DNA of 64,000 nt, taken from positions 62,001 through 126,000 of the forward strand of contig NZ_JBFRYC010000004.1 of the NCBI RefSeq assembly GCF_040892615.1, given 5' to 3'. The position numbers were made by a program, and so were the translations under genes. Every line of letters starts with the position of its first letter. Positions within the stretch are counted from its first letter, which is position 1. The notes under the pieces are model-generated. The model saw nothing but the letters and a program-made list of their open reading frames with translations, made no database searches and had not been told where the DNA came from. Source of the DNA: Thioclava arctica (GTDB lineage Bacteria; Pseudomonadota; Alphaproteobacteria; Rhodobacterales; Rhodobacteraceae). Positions 17,146 to 26,435 of this stretch are shown here, piece after piece.

Positions 17146-18188
17146 GGTGTTTCCTCCCAGATAGCCCAGTCCGGGCCCAGTGGTTCAAGCATCTGTATGA
17201 CCTCTGCCTCGGGCAGGTTGGCCAGCGTGTGTTTCCAATGCGGATTGCGGTCTTTGTCGATGATTTGCGCGCGCACCCCCTCCAGGAAATCACCTAGCTC
17301 CGCAGCCCTCCAGGTAAAGCGGAACTCGTGCTCCAGTGCGGCGCGGATCGTGGGTTTGGCGCGTGTCATGCGCACCAGTCGCAAGGTGGCCGCCATCGAC
17401 AGCGGCGAGTTGCGATACATCGTCTTGAGCGTGCGCGTGGTGAAATCTGATCCCGAGGTTTCCAGCGCCGCCATGATCGCGTCCAGATCATCGGACCAGA
17501 AGATCCGGTCGATCTCGGGGCGCAAGCGTTCTAGCGTGCCGGGCTCGGGGGGCGTGCGGGCATCGGGCAGGGTGTCGATCTTGCCGGTTGCGATCAGGCG
17601 CGCCTTGGCGGCCTCCCATTCAGTTTCCGGCACGAACAGATCGGCAAAACCTGCATAAAGCGCATCCGCCGCACCCATCCGCGTGCCTGTCAGCCCCAGA
17701 TATTCTCCGACATGTCCCGGTGCGCGTGCCAACAGCAAGGTGCCGCCGACATCGGGGATCAGCCCGATCCCGCTTTCGGGCATCGAGACCTGCGTGGATT
17801 CGCCAACAATGCGATGGCTGGCATGACCGCCCACACCAACCCCGCCGCCCATCACGAAGCCCTGCATGAAGGCGACGATCGGCTTGGGATATTCCGCGAT
17901 CTTGGCGTTCATGCGGTATTCGTCGCGCCAGAAATCGCGACCGGGCGCATAATCGCCCGCGATGCCGGCGCGGTAAACGGCGGCAATATCGCCGCCCGCG
18001 CAAAAGGCACGATCTCCGCGCGCGTCGATGATGATCAGGTCAACTGCCGCATCGTTGCGCCACGCATCCAGCGCCGCCTCAATCGCCAGCGCCATATCGT
18101 GATCAAGCGCATTGAGCGCGCTTTCGCGGTTGAAGGTCAGCCGACCCGCACGCCCCTCGATGCGCGCGATCATGGTTGCATCGCTCAT
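17142..18188 (-). CDS. 3-hydroxyisobutyryl-CoA hydrolase (enoyl-CoA hydratase/isomerase family)
   Basis: 348 residues of the crotonase fold, long enough for the HIBCH branch, which hydrolyses 3-hydroxyisobutyryl-CoA to the free acid. FCAGGDIAAVYRAG forms the first oxyanion loop and GFVMGGGVGVGGHASHRI the second; IGLIPDVGGTLLLAR carries the family Glu/Asp region. The C-terminal part (FLEGVRAQIIDKDRNPHW) is typical of HIBCH rather than ordinary hydratases. Four-base overlaps on both sides place it in one operon with the dehydrogenases. Confidence 0.88.
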   Translation of the reverse strand: MSDATMIARIEGRAGRLTFNRESALNALDHDMALAIEAALDAWRNDAAVDLIIIDARGDRAFCAGGDIAAVYRAGIAGDYAPGRDFWRDEYRMNAKIAEYPKPIVAFMQGFVMGGGVGVGGHASHRIVGESTQVSMPESGIGLIPDVGGTLLLARAPGHVGEYLGLTGTRMGAADALYAGFADLFVPETEWEAAKARLIATGKIDTLPDARTPPEPGTLERLRPEIDRIFWSDDLDAIMAALETSGSDFTTRTLKTMYRNSPLSMAATLRLVRMTRAKPTIRAALEHEFRFTWRAAELGDFLEGVRAQIIDKDRNPHWKHTLANLPEAEVIQMLEPLGPDWAIWEETP

Positions 18189-19333
18189 TGGCCGCGCTCT
18201 GCGAGCATTTGACGCGAGACGATCAGGCGCATGATTTCATTGGTCCCCTCAAGGATCTGGTGCACCCGCAGGTCGCGCACGATCTTCTCGATCCCGTAAT
18301 CGGCAAGGTAGCCGTAGCCGCCATGCAGTTGCAGGCATTGATTGGCCACGTCAAAGGCGACATCTGTGACGTACATTTTCGCCATGGCGCAGAATTTCGT
18401 CGCATCGGGCATTTTGTGATCCAGCTTCCATGCGGCTTGGCGCAGGAAGATGCGCGCCGATTGCAGCTTGACCTCCATCTCGGCGAGGCGGAATTGCAGC
18501 GCCTGAAACTGATCGAGCGATTTGCCGAACGCCTTGCGCTCGCCCATGTAATCGAGCGTCTGGTTCAGCGCGGATTGCGCGCCCCCCAATGCCGAGGCCG
18601 CAATGTTGAGCCGCCCACCATCGAGCCCCGCCATCGCATAGCTGAAACCGCGCCCTTCCTCGCCCAGCAGGTTCTCGGCGGGAATTGCGCAATCGTCGAA
18701 CTGCACCTGCGCGGTGGGTTGCGCGCGCCAGCCCATCTTGTCCTCCAGCGCGCCAAAGCTCAGCCCCTTGGTGCCGTCTTCTACGATGACGGTGGAAACC
18801 CCCTTGGGACCATCGCCGCCGCTGCGCACCATTGCGATGTAAACGTCCGAATAGCCGCCCCCCGAGATGAACGCCTTGGTGCCATTGATCACCCAGCCCG
18901 CATCACTCTGGGCCGCACGTGTGCGCAGAGCGGCGGCGTCTGATCCCGATCCCGGCTCGGTCAGGCAATAGGAATAGATTTTCTCCATTGAGCACAGATC
19001 AGGCAACCAGCGCGCCTTGTTCTCCGGCGTGCCGAATTTGTCGATCATGCCGCCGCACATATTGTGGATCGATAGGAACGAGCCCACGGCCGGGCAGGCC
19101 ATCGCGAGGGCCTCAAAGACCAGCGTCGCATCAAGGCGCGACAGCCCCGAGCCGCCATGCTCTTCGCTGACATAAATCCCGCCCAATCCCAGCGCGGCCA
19201 CTTTGGGCCATAGATCCTTGGGGATCGTGCCTTGGGCTTCCCAAGCGCGGGCATGCGGGGCGATTTCATCCTGACCAAAGCCATAAGCCATGTCGAAAAT
19301 GGCCTGCTGCTCCTCGCTAAGTGCGAAATCCAT
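18185..19333 (-). CDS. Acyl-CoA dehydrogenase, probably isobutyryl-CoA dehydrogenase
   Basis: 382-residue FAD enzyme oxidising a short-chain or branched acyl-CoA. CLTEPGSGSDAAALRT is the acyl-CoA dehydrogenase signature, LDGGRLNIAASALG and QCLQLHGGYGYL follow, and Glu in ILEGTNEIMRL is the likely catalytic base. The operon context (HIBCH and mmsB directly downstream) points to isobutyryl-CoA in valine degradation; motif reading alone cannot exclude other short acyl chains. The start at 19333 follows GGGGAGGAA. A palindromic operator-like sequence lies upstream. Confidence 0.88.
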   Translation of the reverse strand: MDFALSEEQQAIFDMAYGFGQDEIAPHARAWEAQGTIPKDLWPKVAALGLGGIYVSEEHGGSGLSRLDATLVFEALAMACPAVGSFLSIHNMCGGMIDKFGTPENKARWLPDLCSMEKIYSYCLTEPGSGSDAAALRTRAAQSDAGWVINGTKAFISGGGYSDVYIAMVRSGGDGPKGVSTVIVEDGTKGLSFGALEDKMGWRAQPTAQVQFDDCAIPAENLLGEEGRGFSYAMAGLDGGRLNIAASALGGAQSALNQTLDYMGERKAFGKSLDQFQALQFRLAEMEVKLQSARIFLRQAAWKLDHKMPDATKFCAMAKMYVTDVAFDVANQCLQLHGGYGYLADYGIEKIVRDLRVHQILEGTNEIMRLIVSRQMLAERGQ

Positions 19334-19687
19334 GTTATTCCTCCCCGGAAACCTAGATAAATTGAACGCTCGTTTATTTAATCTCCGATTCTTGCACAAG
19401 TTTTGCAAGGGCTGGTGGAGTCGGGCAAGCGCCCAATCGCGCAGAACGGTGTGGGCGTTTCTGCACGGCGTAGCTGCATTTCGGCATTTCTCCGTGCGAA
19501 AATACTGATATTTGCGCGATCATGCTGCTGGCGCGCGCGGCCCAATCGGCAGGCTCGGGCGCAGCGCATGGCGTTCTCTGTTCTGGCGCCTGCGCAGGGG
19601 GCTTGGCAGGAGCCAGTTGATGCGCCTTGAGATGGCGCGGGTTGGATGCTAATTTGCGCGCTAAATCCTTATTTGGAAGGTGCTGCA
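19334..19687. other. Divergent regulatory region between the valine operon and the methyltransferase
   Basis: About 350 bases between two divergent transcripts. Besides the palindrome at 19363-19376 I see no convincing gene; small frames lack ribosome binding sites. Confidence 0.5.
19363..19376. promoter_or_regulatory. Candidate TetR-type operator (AACG-N2-CGTT)
   Basis: TGAACGCTCGTTTA contains a perfect AACG-CT-CGTT palindrome with AT-rich flanks, about 30 bases before the acyl-CoA dehydrogenase start. TetR-family regulators of acyl-CoA and branched-chain catabolism use sites of this kind; no such regulator gene is in the window. Confidence 0.45.
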
Positions 19688-20650
19688 ATGTCGGAGTACC
19701 AGCCCCCGTCCAGCATTTTGCCACTGCCGGAGTCTCTTGCCCTTTTGGACCGTGTGTTTGGCGCAAATACGATTCTGAACGACCGTGGCAAAGACCAGGT
19801 GCGCGCCTATTACAAACAATCTTTGATCGGCTATGAGAAATATTACCATGCGCGCGGTGCGATGCATATGGCGCTCAACGATGGGTCAGAGCCGGGGCTG
19901 GGCGGGTTTCAAAAGCAGGTGAAACGGTTTCGTGATCTGATGAGCGGCGAGAAGATGGAGAATATCCTTGAGCTGGGATCGGGGGCTGGGTTCAACCTTG
20001 TCTGGATGGCCAAGAATTTTCCTGATGCCAAGGTTACGGGGATTGATCTGCTGCCAGACCATATCGGGCGCACGCGCAAACGGGCGAAAAAGAATGGGCT
20101 GACCAACATGGAGGCGCGCGAAGGCGATTTTGCGTCAATTCCCGAAGATCTTGGCCAGTTCGATCTGATCTATTCGGTCGAGGCTTTGTGCCATGCGCCC
20201 GAACTGCCCAACCTGTTCAAGCAAATCGCCGCGCGCCTGCGTCCGGGCGGGCGCTTTATGGTGTTTGACAGTTTCCGCAATTTTCAGCCCGGTGAACTGA
20301 GCGAAGATTACGCCCGCGCAATGGAAATCGCGGAAATCACAGTGGCGGTGAACAGCGGCTTTCACACCGTGCCCGCTTGGATGGATGCGGTGAAAGGGGC
20401 GGGGTTGGAGTTGGTGGCAGATGAGGATTACAACCTTCAGGTTCTGCCAACACTGGTGATGCTGCACGAACGCTGCATTGGGATTGAGGGCGGCTTCAAA
20501 CGCGTGCTAATGAAAACGCTCCCCCGCTATCTTGCGCGCAATGGAGCGGCCGGGTTGATGGGCTTTCACGCGCATGCGCCGATCCCGGGGCGCGCAGATG
20601 GGCAGGGCCCGCTTAGCTATCGCTGCATCGCGGCGCGCAAACCCGAATAG
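19688..20650 (+). CDS. SAM-dependent class I methyltransferase
   Basis: 320 residues. Motif I is ILELGSGAGFNLVWMAKNF, with an acidic residue at the end of the second strand (VTGIDLLPDHIG), then DLIYSVEALCHAPE (post-I/IV) and RLRPGGRFMVFD, typical of the Methyltransf_11 group. The start at 19688 has GGAAGG upstream; a longer frame is possible but unlikely. The N-terminal segment of about 100 residues and the C-terminal part after residue 240 could hold the acceptor site. Acceptor unknown; sterol/tocopherol-type or small-molecule methyltransferases share this build. Confidence 0.82.
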   Translation: MSEYQPPSSILPLPESLALLDRVFGANTILNDRGKDQVRAYYKQSLIGYEKYYHARGAMHMALNDGSEPGLGGFQKQVKRFRDLMSGEKMENILELGSGAGFNLVWMAKNFPDAKVTGIDLLPDHIGRTRKRAKKNGLTNMEAREGDFASIPEDLGQFDLIYSVEALCHAPELPNLFKQIAARLRPGGRFMVFDSFRNFQPGELSEDYARAMEIAEITVAVNSGFHTVPAWMDAVKGAGLELVADEDYNLQVLPTLVMLHERCIGIEGGFKRVLMKTLPRYLARNGAAGLMGFHAHAPIPGRADGQGPLSYRCIAARKPE

Positions 20651-20694
20651 GGCCGGGCCAGGTAGGCTGACGCGCGCACAACAAAGGAACGATC

Positions 20695-22128
20695 ATGGAC
20701 GGCGGACCCCAAACGCAAGAGGCGCAGCTGCGCAAGATGTTTCGCCGCCTCAGCATGGGCAATGCCGAGCGGCGCACGCATTTTGGCTATAGCGAACGGC
20801 GCGCAGCCCTGCTGGCGTTGCGCAAGACCCTGCGCGAATTTGAAGGGCCGATCATCGCCGCCCTGGCGCAAGATTTCGGCAAGCCCGAAACCGAGGTCCG
20901 CCTGACCGAGATCATGGCCGTTCAGGCTGAAATCTCGCATGCTTTGCGTCACCTCAAGCGCTGGATGCGTCCGCGCAAGGTGGCCTCAACCCTTGTCTCT
21001 TTTGGCACGCGCGCCCGCATCGTGCCCCAACCCAAAGGCACGGCGTTGATCATTTCGCCGTGGAATTACCCTGTGACTTTGGCGCTGGGCCCGCTGGTGT
21101 CGGCCTTGGCGGCGGGCTGTAGCGCGGTGATCAAACCTTCGGAACTGGCACCCGCCAGCGCTGCGGTTGTCGCCCAGATCGTGGCCGAGGCGCTGCCTGA
21201 AGATCTGGTGAGTGTCTGTGAGGGCGGCGTTGAGGTCAGCGAGCTGCTGCTTGATCTGCCCTTTGATCATATCTTCTTCACTGGCTCCCCGCGCGTGGGC
21301 AAGATCGTGATGCAGGCGGCGGCGAAGAACCTTACCTCGGTGACGCTGGAACTGGGGGGGAAATCGCCGGTGATCGTGGGGGCGGGCGCGGATATCAAGC
21401 GCGCGGCCAAGATGACGGCATGGGGCAAGTTCGCCAATGCCGGGCAGACCTGTATCGCGCCCGATCATGTCTTTGTGGCGAAATCGGTCGAGACGCAGTT
21501 TCTGGCCGAGTTGAAAGCCGCAATCGCCAAGATGTATGGCCGCGACGAGGCGGCTCAGGCAGCCTCGCGCGATTTTGCCCGCATCATCAACCCTAGCCAT
21601 TTCGAGCGTCTTTCGGGGTTGATCGCGCAGGCCGAGGCAGCGGGCGCGCGCAAGCTGACGGGCGGGGCCAGCGATGCGCAAAGCCGCTATATCGCGCCCA
21701 CCGTTCTGATGGGCACGGATTCCCAGATGGGCGTCGAACGCGACGAGATTTTCGGCCCCGTTCTGCCGGTGATCCCCTATGATCGTCTGGATGGCGTCTT
21801 GGCGCGCATCGAGGCGGGGCCGCGCCCCTTGGCGCTGTATTTGTTCGAACGCGATCGCGCTGTGATCGATCAGGTGTCGCGCTCTTCGATTTCGGGCGCG
21901 CTGGGCGTGAACCTGACCTTGGTACATTTCCTGCATCTCAACCTGCCATTTGGCGGGATCGGAAATTCCGGGCTTGGTGCGGCGCATGGGATCTGGGGGT
22001 TCAACGCATTCAGCTATGAAAAATCGGTGCTGGAAAATCGCTTTGCCCCGATTGCGCCCTTGATGCCGCCCTATCGCGGTGCGCGCAAGCGGCTGGTACG
22101 CGTGATGGCGCGGGTGTTGGGGCGCTAG
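20695..22128 (+). CDS. Aldehyde dehydrogenase (class 3-like, coniferyl-aldehyde dehydrogenase type)
   Basis: 477 residues. It oxidises an aldehyde to the acid with NAD(P)+. SPWNYPVTLALGPLVSALAAG begins the cofactor domain, FFTGSPRVGK lies at the nucleotide site, Glu in VTLELGGKSPVIV is the general base and Cys in NAGQTCIAPDHVF the nucleophile. The shape (short N-terminus and an aromatic PFGGIGNSGLGAAHG segment near the end) matches class 3 and coniferyl-aldehyde dehydrogenases. It starts 45 bases after the methyltransferase and may share its transcript. Substrate unproven. Confidence 0.87.
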   Translation: MDGGPQTQEAQLRKMFRRLSMGNAERRTHFGYSERRAALLALRKTLREFEGPIIAALAQDFGKPETEVRLTEIMAVQAEISHALRHLKRWMRPRKVASTLVSFGTRARIVPQPKGTALIISPWNYPVTLALGPLVSALAAGCSAVIKPSELAPASAAVVAQIVAEALPEDLVSVCEGGVEVSELLLDLPFDHIFFTGSPRVGKIVMQAAAKNLTSVTLELGGKSPVIVGAGADIKRAAKMTAWGKFANAGQTCIAPDHVFVAKSVETQFLAELKAAIAKMYGRDEAAQAASRDFARIINPSHFERLSGLIAQAEAAGARKLTGGASDAQSRYIAPTVLMGTDSQMGVERDEIFGPVLPVIPYDRLDGVLARIEAGPRPLALYLFERDRAVIDQVSRSSISGALGVNLTLVHFLHLNLPFGGIGNSGLGAAHGIWGFNAFSYEKSVLENRFAPIAPLMPPYRGARKRLVRVMARVLGR

Positions 22129-22336
22129 GGCGTTAACCTTACGCTAGGTCAGGAAGAATTGCTGCGTTTTGCGCTGGGCAAAGCGATCTGCGGGTCGATT
22201 TTTCACCGTGAATTCACAATTTTGTTTCGTCACGCGCAATCGCAGACCTGCACAAAGCCGTGTAATTGCAAGGATAAAGCAGCACGCGCCCTATGATGAC
22301 CCTTGAAAAAGGTTTCATCAAAAGGGGGGAATTAAA

Positions 22337-23938
22337 ATGGCTTCAACAGAATTTGTCACAGGATCGGGTAAGCTGCGCCGAGATGCCGGCGTCACAGGGT
22401 TGCTCTTTGCTTCTACCACCTCGATGATTGGATCGGGGTGGCTGTTTGGGGCCTATCACGCCTCAAAGATCGCTGGGCCGCTCAGCGTTTGGTCCTGGGT
22501 GATCGGGGCAGCAATCATCATGTTGATTGCTTTGTGTTTCGCAGAGCTGTCGACAATGTTTTCGAAATCCGGCGCGCTGGTGCATATGAGCCATGCCAGC
22601 CACGGCGCGACGTTGGGCAGGCTTTGGGGCTGGATGCTGTTTCTCAGCTACGCGCCCGTGCCCGCAGTCGAGGCTGAGGGGATCGTCACCTACGCCAATA
22701 ACTACCTGCCCTATTTCATCAAGGCGGATGGCTCGGGCACGCTGACCGGCATGGGGTTCTTGGCCTCGGCCGTGCTGCTGTCGGTGCTGGCGGTGCTGAA
22801 CCTGCTGGCGATCAAGGCGCTGTTGCGGGTAAATAACGCCGTGACATGGTGGAAGATCGCGGTGCCGCTGATCACCGTGGTTGGCCTGATCGTAGCCTCG
22901 ACCCATTGGGGCGTGTGGCAGGCCGGTGTGGGCACCTATAGCTCGCAAGGTATGTTCACGGCCATTCCGGCGGCGGGCATCGTGTTCTCATTCCTCGGCT
23001 TTCGCACCGCGATTGATCTGGGTGGAGAAAGCGCCAATCCGGGGCGCAACATTCCGATGGCGGTGATTGGATCGGTGCTGTTGGCGGCGTTTGTCTATAT
23101 CTTGCTGCAAGTGGCGTTTATCATGGCGCTCTCGCCCGGGGATCTGAAAAACGGCTGGTCTCATCTCAACTTTGTTGGCTCTGCCGGGCCGTTCGCAGGC
23201 TTGGCGGCGACGCTGGGCATGGGGTGGCTGGCCTTGCTGCTGTATATCGACGCCTATGTGTCGCCCGGCGGTACTGGGCTGATCTATGTCACGGGCGGGT
23301 CGCGTATTTTGTTCGCGGTGGGTGATACCGATAGCGGGCCGCAATCCTTGACCAAGACCACCAAATTTGGCGTGCCGTGGTTGGCCGTTGTCGTGATGTG
23401 GGCGTCGGGTGTGTTCTTTTTGCTGCCGTTCCCGGCGTGGCAATTGCTGGTGGGCTATATCAGCTCGATCACCGTTCTCACCTACGGGTTGGGGCCGATC
23501 GTGCTGATGGTGTTGCGCCGCAGCCAACCCGACGCTGACCGCGCTTTCCGCCTGAAAGGGGCGGAGGTGTTGGCGCCGCTGGCTTTTGTGGCCTCTAATC
23601 TCGTGATCTATTGGACCGGGTTTTACACCGACTCGATCCTGTTCGGGATGCTGGCCGTAGGCTTTGCGATCTACGCCTTTGTCTTTCATGTCGTGCAAAA
23701 GAAATCGGCTGCCGAGTTCGGCTGGAAACATATCGGCTGGCTGGCCGCGTGGTTTGGCGGGCTTTGGGTGCTGTCAGCGCTGGGAGCGACGGGCAATGGC
23801 TTTGCCTTGGTCGGGTTCTGGACCGGGATGGCGCTTGTCGCGATCTGGTCGCTGGTGGTGATCTGGATGGCGCTGAATTCCGCGCTGCCCGCCGAAGAGA
23901 CCGGGGCCTTGATGGAGCGCATTCAGGCGGGCAACTAA
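22337..23938 (+). CDS. APC-superfamily amino-acid permease
   Basis: 533-residue inner-membrane transporter with about 12-14 hydrophobic segments. The first helix has ASTTSMIGSGWLFGAY, the discontinuous substrate-binding region of APC transporters, and FLGFRTAIDLGGESANPGRNIP matches helix 6 and its cytoplasmic loop. It resembles the aspartate/proton-symporter branch of the family. It follows a GGGGGGAATTAAA leader with a good site and ends in its own terminator, so it appears monocistronic. The specific amino acid cannot be inferred. Confidence 0.85.
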   Translation: MASTEFVTGSGKLRRDAGVTGLLFASTTSMIGSGWLFGAYHASKIAGPLSVWSWVIGAAIIMLIALCFAELSTMFSKSGALVHMSHASHGATLGRLWGWMLFLSYAPVPAVEAEGIVTYANNYLPYFIKADGSGTLTGMGFLASAVLLSVLAVLNLLAIKALLRVNNAVTWWKIAVPLITVVGLIVASTHWGVWQAGVGTYSSQGMFTAIPAAGIVFSFLGFRTAIDLGGESANPGRNIPMAVIGSVLLAAFVYILLQVAFIMALSPGDLKNGWSHLNFVGSAGPFAGLAATLGMGWLALLLYIDAYVSPGGTGLIYVTGGSRILFAVGDTDSGPQSLTKTTKFGVPWLAVVVMWASGVFFLLPFPAWQLLVGYISSITVLTYGLGPIVLMVLRRSQPDADRAFRLKGAEVLAPLAFVASNLVIYWTGFYTDSILFGMLAVGFAIYAFVFHVVQKKSAAEFGWKHIGWLAAWFGGLWVLSALGATGNGFALVGFWTGMALVAIWSLVVIWMALNSALPAEETGALMERIQAGN

Positions 23939-23960
23939 GCCCATCGCAATCAGATACAGG

Positions 23961-23996
23961 AGGGCGCGCAGGGCAGGGGGCCTTGCGCGCCTTTTT
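23961..23996 (+). terminator. Intrinsic terminator after the permease gene
   Basis: GGCGCGCA pairs with TGCGCGCC (8 bp, extendable by two weak pairs) around a 13-base loop and is followed by TTTTTC. Confidence 0.8.
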
Positions 23997-24066
23997 CGTG
24001 ACGTCCTGCGGGGTGTGCGCGCGCGCAATCCGCGCTAGATCAGGCCTCTTAGACCAGGAGTGCCCG

Positions 24067-25065
24067 ATGATCCCGTTTTCCGTTCTCGATCTTTCGCCGA
24101 TCCCGCAAGGGTCCAGCCCGCGTGATGCATTAACCAACACCGTCGCATTGGCGCAGCACGCCGAGGGTCTGGGCTATGCCCGCTTTTGGCTGGCCGAGCA
24201 TCACAACTCGACGGGCATTGCCAGTGCCGCAACGGCGGTGGTGATCGGCCATGTCGCGGGTCAGACTGCGCGCATTCGCGTCGGTGCGGGGGGTATCATG
24301 CTGCCCAATCACGCGCCCTTGCAGGTGGCCGAGGCGTTTGGCACGCTCGAAACCCTGTATCCGGGGCGCATTGATCTGGGCGTGGGGCGCGCGCCGGGCA
24401 CCGACCCCGCGACCATGCAGGCGCTGCGGCGCGGGATGGGCGGCGGCGATCACTTTCCCGAGGATGTGGTGGAATTGCTGGACTTTCTTGGCCCCGAACA
24501 GATCGGTCAGCGGGTGCGCGCGGTGCCGGGCATGGGCACCAATGTGCCGGTCTGGATGCTGGGCTCGTCGCTGTTTGGCGCGCAACTGGCGGCGCATCTG
24601 GGGCTGCCTTACGCGTTCGCCAGTCACTTCGCGCCCGATATGCTGGGCGAGGCGGTAGAGATCTATCGCGCGCGGTTCCGCCCCGGCGTGACCGACGCGC
24701 CTCGATTTATGCTGGCGGTGAACCTGTTTGCCGCGCCAACCGAGGCCGAGGCACATTTGCTGCGCTCCTCGATGCTGCAGGGCTTCATCCGGCTGCGCAA
24801 AGGCATGGCCGGGCCGCTGCCCCCGCCTGTGGCCGATCTGAGCACGGTGGCGAGCGATGCTGAGATCAAGATGGCCGAGGCCGCGCTGCGCGTCGTGGCG
24901 CTGGGCGATCCGGGACAGGTCGAGGCGCAGCTACGCGATCTGATCGCGCGCTATCGCCCCGATGAGGTGATTTTGACGGGGCATATCTTTGACCAGCCCG
25001 CCCGGCGCGAGAGTTTCACCATTGGGGCTGAAGCGATGGGCCGGATTAACGCGGGCGCGCGTTGA
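24067..25065 (+). CDS. Luciferase-like flavin-dependent monooxygenase (LLM class)
   Basis: 332-residue TIM-barrel oxidoreductase expected to use FMNH2 from a partner reductase. FSVLDLSPIPQGSS at the start, RFWLAEHHNSTGIAS (with the LLM His pair), RIRVGAGGIMLPNHAPLQVAE and RIDLGVGRAPGTDP are diagnostic of the family branch annotated as MsnO8-type LLM oxidoreductases. The ATG at 24067 has CAGGAG upstream and follows the permease terminator. No flavin reductase gene is adjacent. Substrate unknown. Confidence 0.9.
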   Translation: MIPFSVLDLSPIPQGSSPRDALTNTVALAQHAEGLGYARFWLAEHHNSTGIASAATAVVIGHVAGQTARIRVGAGGIMLPNHAPLQVAEAFGTLETLYPGRIDLGVGRAPGTDPATMQALRRGMGGGDHFPEDVVELLDFLGPEQIGQRVRAVPGMGTNVPVWMLGSSLFGAQLAAHLGLPYAFASHFAPDMLGEAVEIYRARFRPGVTDAPRFMLAVNLFAAPTEAEAHLLRSSMLQGFIRLRKGMAGPLPPPVADLSTVASDAEIKMAEAALRVVALGDPGQVEAQLRDLIARYRPDEVILTGHIFDQPARRESFTIGAEAMGRINAGAR

Positions 25066-25228
25066 GAGGGGGCGGGGAGTGTCGGGAGTGCGGACAAAGT
25101 GAGCTTTCGCTGCGGTTGCGCCAACGACCGCTTTCAGCAACGTTCCAAAACGGTGGTTTTGGGAAGCTTGACCGCAGGTCGAATAGCGGCAGATTGATAC
25201 TCATATCAATTTATTAGAGGACCCATTG

Positions 25229-25696
25229 ATGACCAATACGGAAGATCTTGCGGCAAAGTTTGAGATGTTAGGTGTGCCGGACCCAGCCAGCTGGGCAAAA
25301 TCACAGGTTAATGAGGGCATTGACCAACTGTCCCGAGCTACCGTGCTTAGAGCCATGGCAGACGTAGTCGTTAGATCTTCTAGAATGCCCGCATTGTTTG
25401 CAGATGCGGCTTGGGTAACTGACGAAGTGCGTAATGCGGTAAAGCGGAACGAAGATGCAGGTGTGTCATCTGCCGACTTGGCTCTGATTGTCAAAACCGC
25501 TGTTTACCACTCACTGTCCGATATGATGGTTCTGTTTGATGACTGTGCTGAGTTTGAAATAAACCCCGGTCAAATCCAAGCAGGCCTGTTCAAATTGAAC
25601 GATGATTTCGAACCATCGTCTGCCATCGAAGGTTTGCATGAAAGTTGGAGTCAGGTCGCCGGTGCAATAGTTGGGAAAGATGTAGTGAAAACTTGA
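25229..25696 (+). CDS. Hypothetical protein of lower G+C than its surroundings
   Basis: 155 residues, acidic, mostly helical by composition, with no signal peptide, membrane segment or motif I recognise. The gene has a good site (AGAGGACCC) before the ATG. Its third codon positions are visibly poorer in G and C than those of adjacent genes, and it is flanked by non-coding A+T-richer sequence and an 8-bp hairpin. These points suggest recent acquisition. Isolated small genes of this sort are often immunity or toxin-neutralising proteins, but nothing here shows that. Confidence 0.65.
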   Translation: MTNTEDLAAKFEMLGVPDPASWAKSQVNEGIDQLSRATVLRAMADVVVRSSRMPALFADAAWVTDEVRNAVKRNEDAGVSSADLALIVKTAVYHSLSDMMVLFDDCAEFEINPGQIQAGLFKLNDDFEPSSAIEGLHESWSQVAGAIVGKDVVKT

Positions 25697-26060
25697 GCAA
25701 CGCCTCAAGGGTGTTCCAAAAACCCTCGTTTGTGGAACACGCGCAAACTACCTTGTTGGAGGCTACCAAAAACCCCGTTTCAAACCAAAGACCTAGTTGA
25801 AGGTTTTTGAGCTTCTTCTGCAAACCGACATTCGCTGCGAAGCAGAAATCTTGCAAAATGGGCTCGAAGCCGCCTTTCGCCGCCCACGCGAACCAACAGC
25901 CCCCGTTTCCCGGCCCCGCGCCCGGTTTTCCCTTGCGCGCCACGCCTATTCCCCTATAAGGCCCCATCTTCCGCGTTGAATTGAACCGGCGGAGCCTCTC
26001 GTGATGGGTTGCGGAAGCCAAATGCCCATCTATGAAGCCGCCTTGAAAACAGGAGTTCGC
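25697..26060. other. Intergenic region before rpsF
   Basis: About 360 bases with a hairpin just after the hypothetical gene and presumably the ribosomal-protein promoter near the right end. It is A+T-richer in its left half, like the preceding gene. I see no RNA gene that I can name. Confidence 0.5.
25711..25740. terminator. Hairpin downstream of the hypothetical gene
   Basis: GTGTTCCA and TGGAACAC form an 8-bp stem with a 14-base loop. There is no T-tract, so it may be a weak terminator or a boundary repeat. Confidence 0.4.
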
Positions 26061-26414
26061 ATGCCGCTTTACGAGCATGTCCTCATTGCGCGTCAGGACT
26101 TGTCCAACACGCAAGCTGAAGGTCTTATCGAACATTTCTCCACGGTCCTCTCGGACAACGGCGGCAAAGTCGTTGAGCACGAGTATTGGGGCGTGAAGAC
26201 CATGGCCTACAAGATCAACAAAAACCGCAAAGGCCATTACGCCTTCCTGCGCACCGATGCCCCTTCGGCTGCGGTGCAGGAAATGGAGCGTCTGGCCCGT
26301 CTGCATGACGACGTGATGCGTGTGCTGACCATCAAGGTCGACGCTCACGAAGAGGGCCCCTCGGCCCAGATGCAGAAACGCGACGAACGCGACACCCGTC
26401 GCGAGCGCCGTTGA
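26061..26414 (+). CDS. rpsF: 30S ribosomal protein S6
   Basis: Binds the central domain of 16S rRNA together with S18. The 117-residue product starts MPLYEHVLIARQDLS, the family N-terminus, and has a basic Asp/Arg-rich tail. The ATG at 26061 has AGGAG upstream; earlier in-frame starts (26001) precede non-homologous sequence. First of the rpsF-rpsR-rplI operon, with 21 and 12 bases between the genes. Confidence 0.96.
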   Translation: MPLYEHVLIARQDLSNTQAEGLIEHFSTVLSDNGGKVVEHEYWGVKTMAYKINKNRKGHYAFLRTDAPSAAVQEMERLARLHDDVMRVLTIKVDAHEEGPSAQMQKRDERDTRRERR

Positions 26415-26435
26415 TCGAGACATAGGAGCAACACC

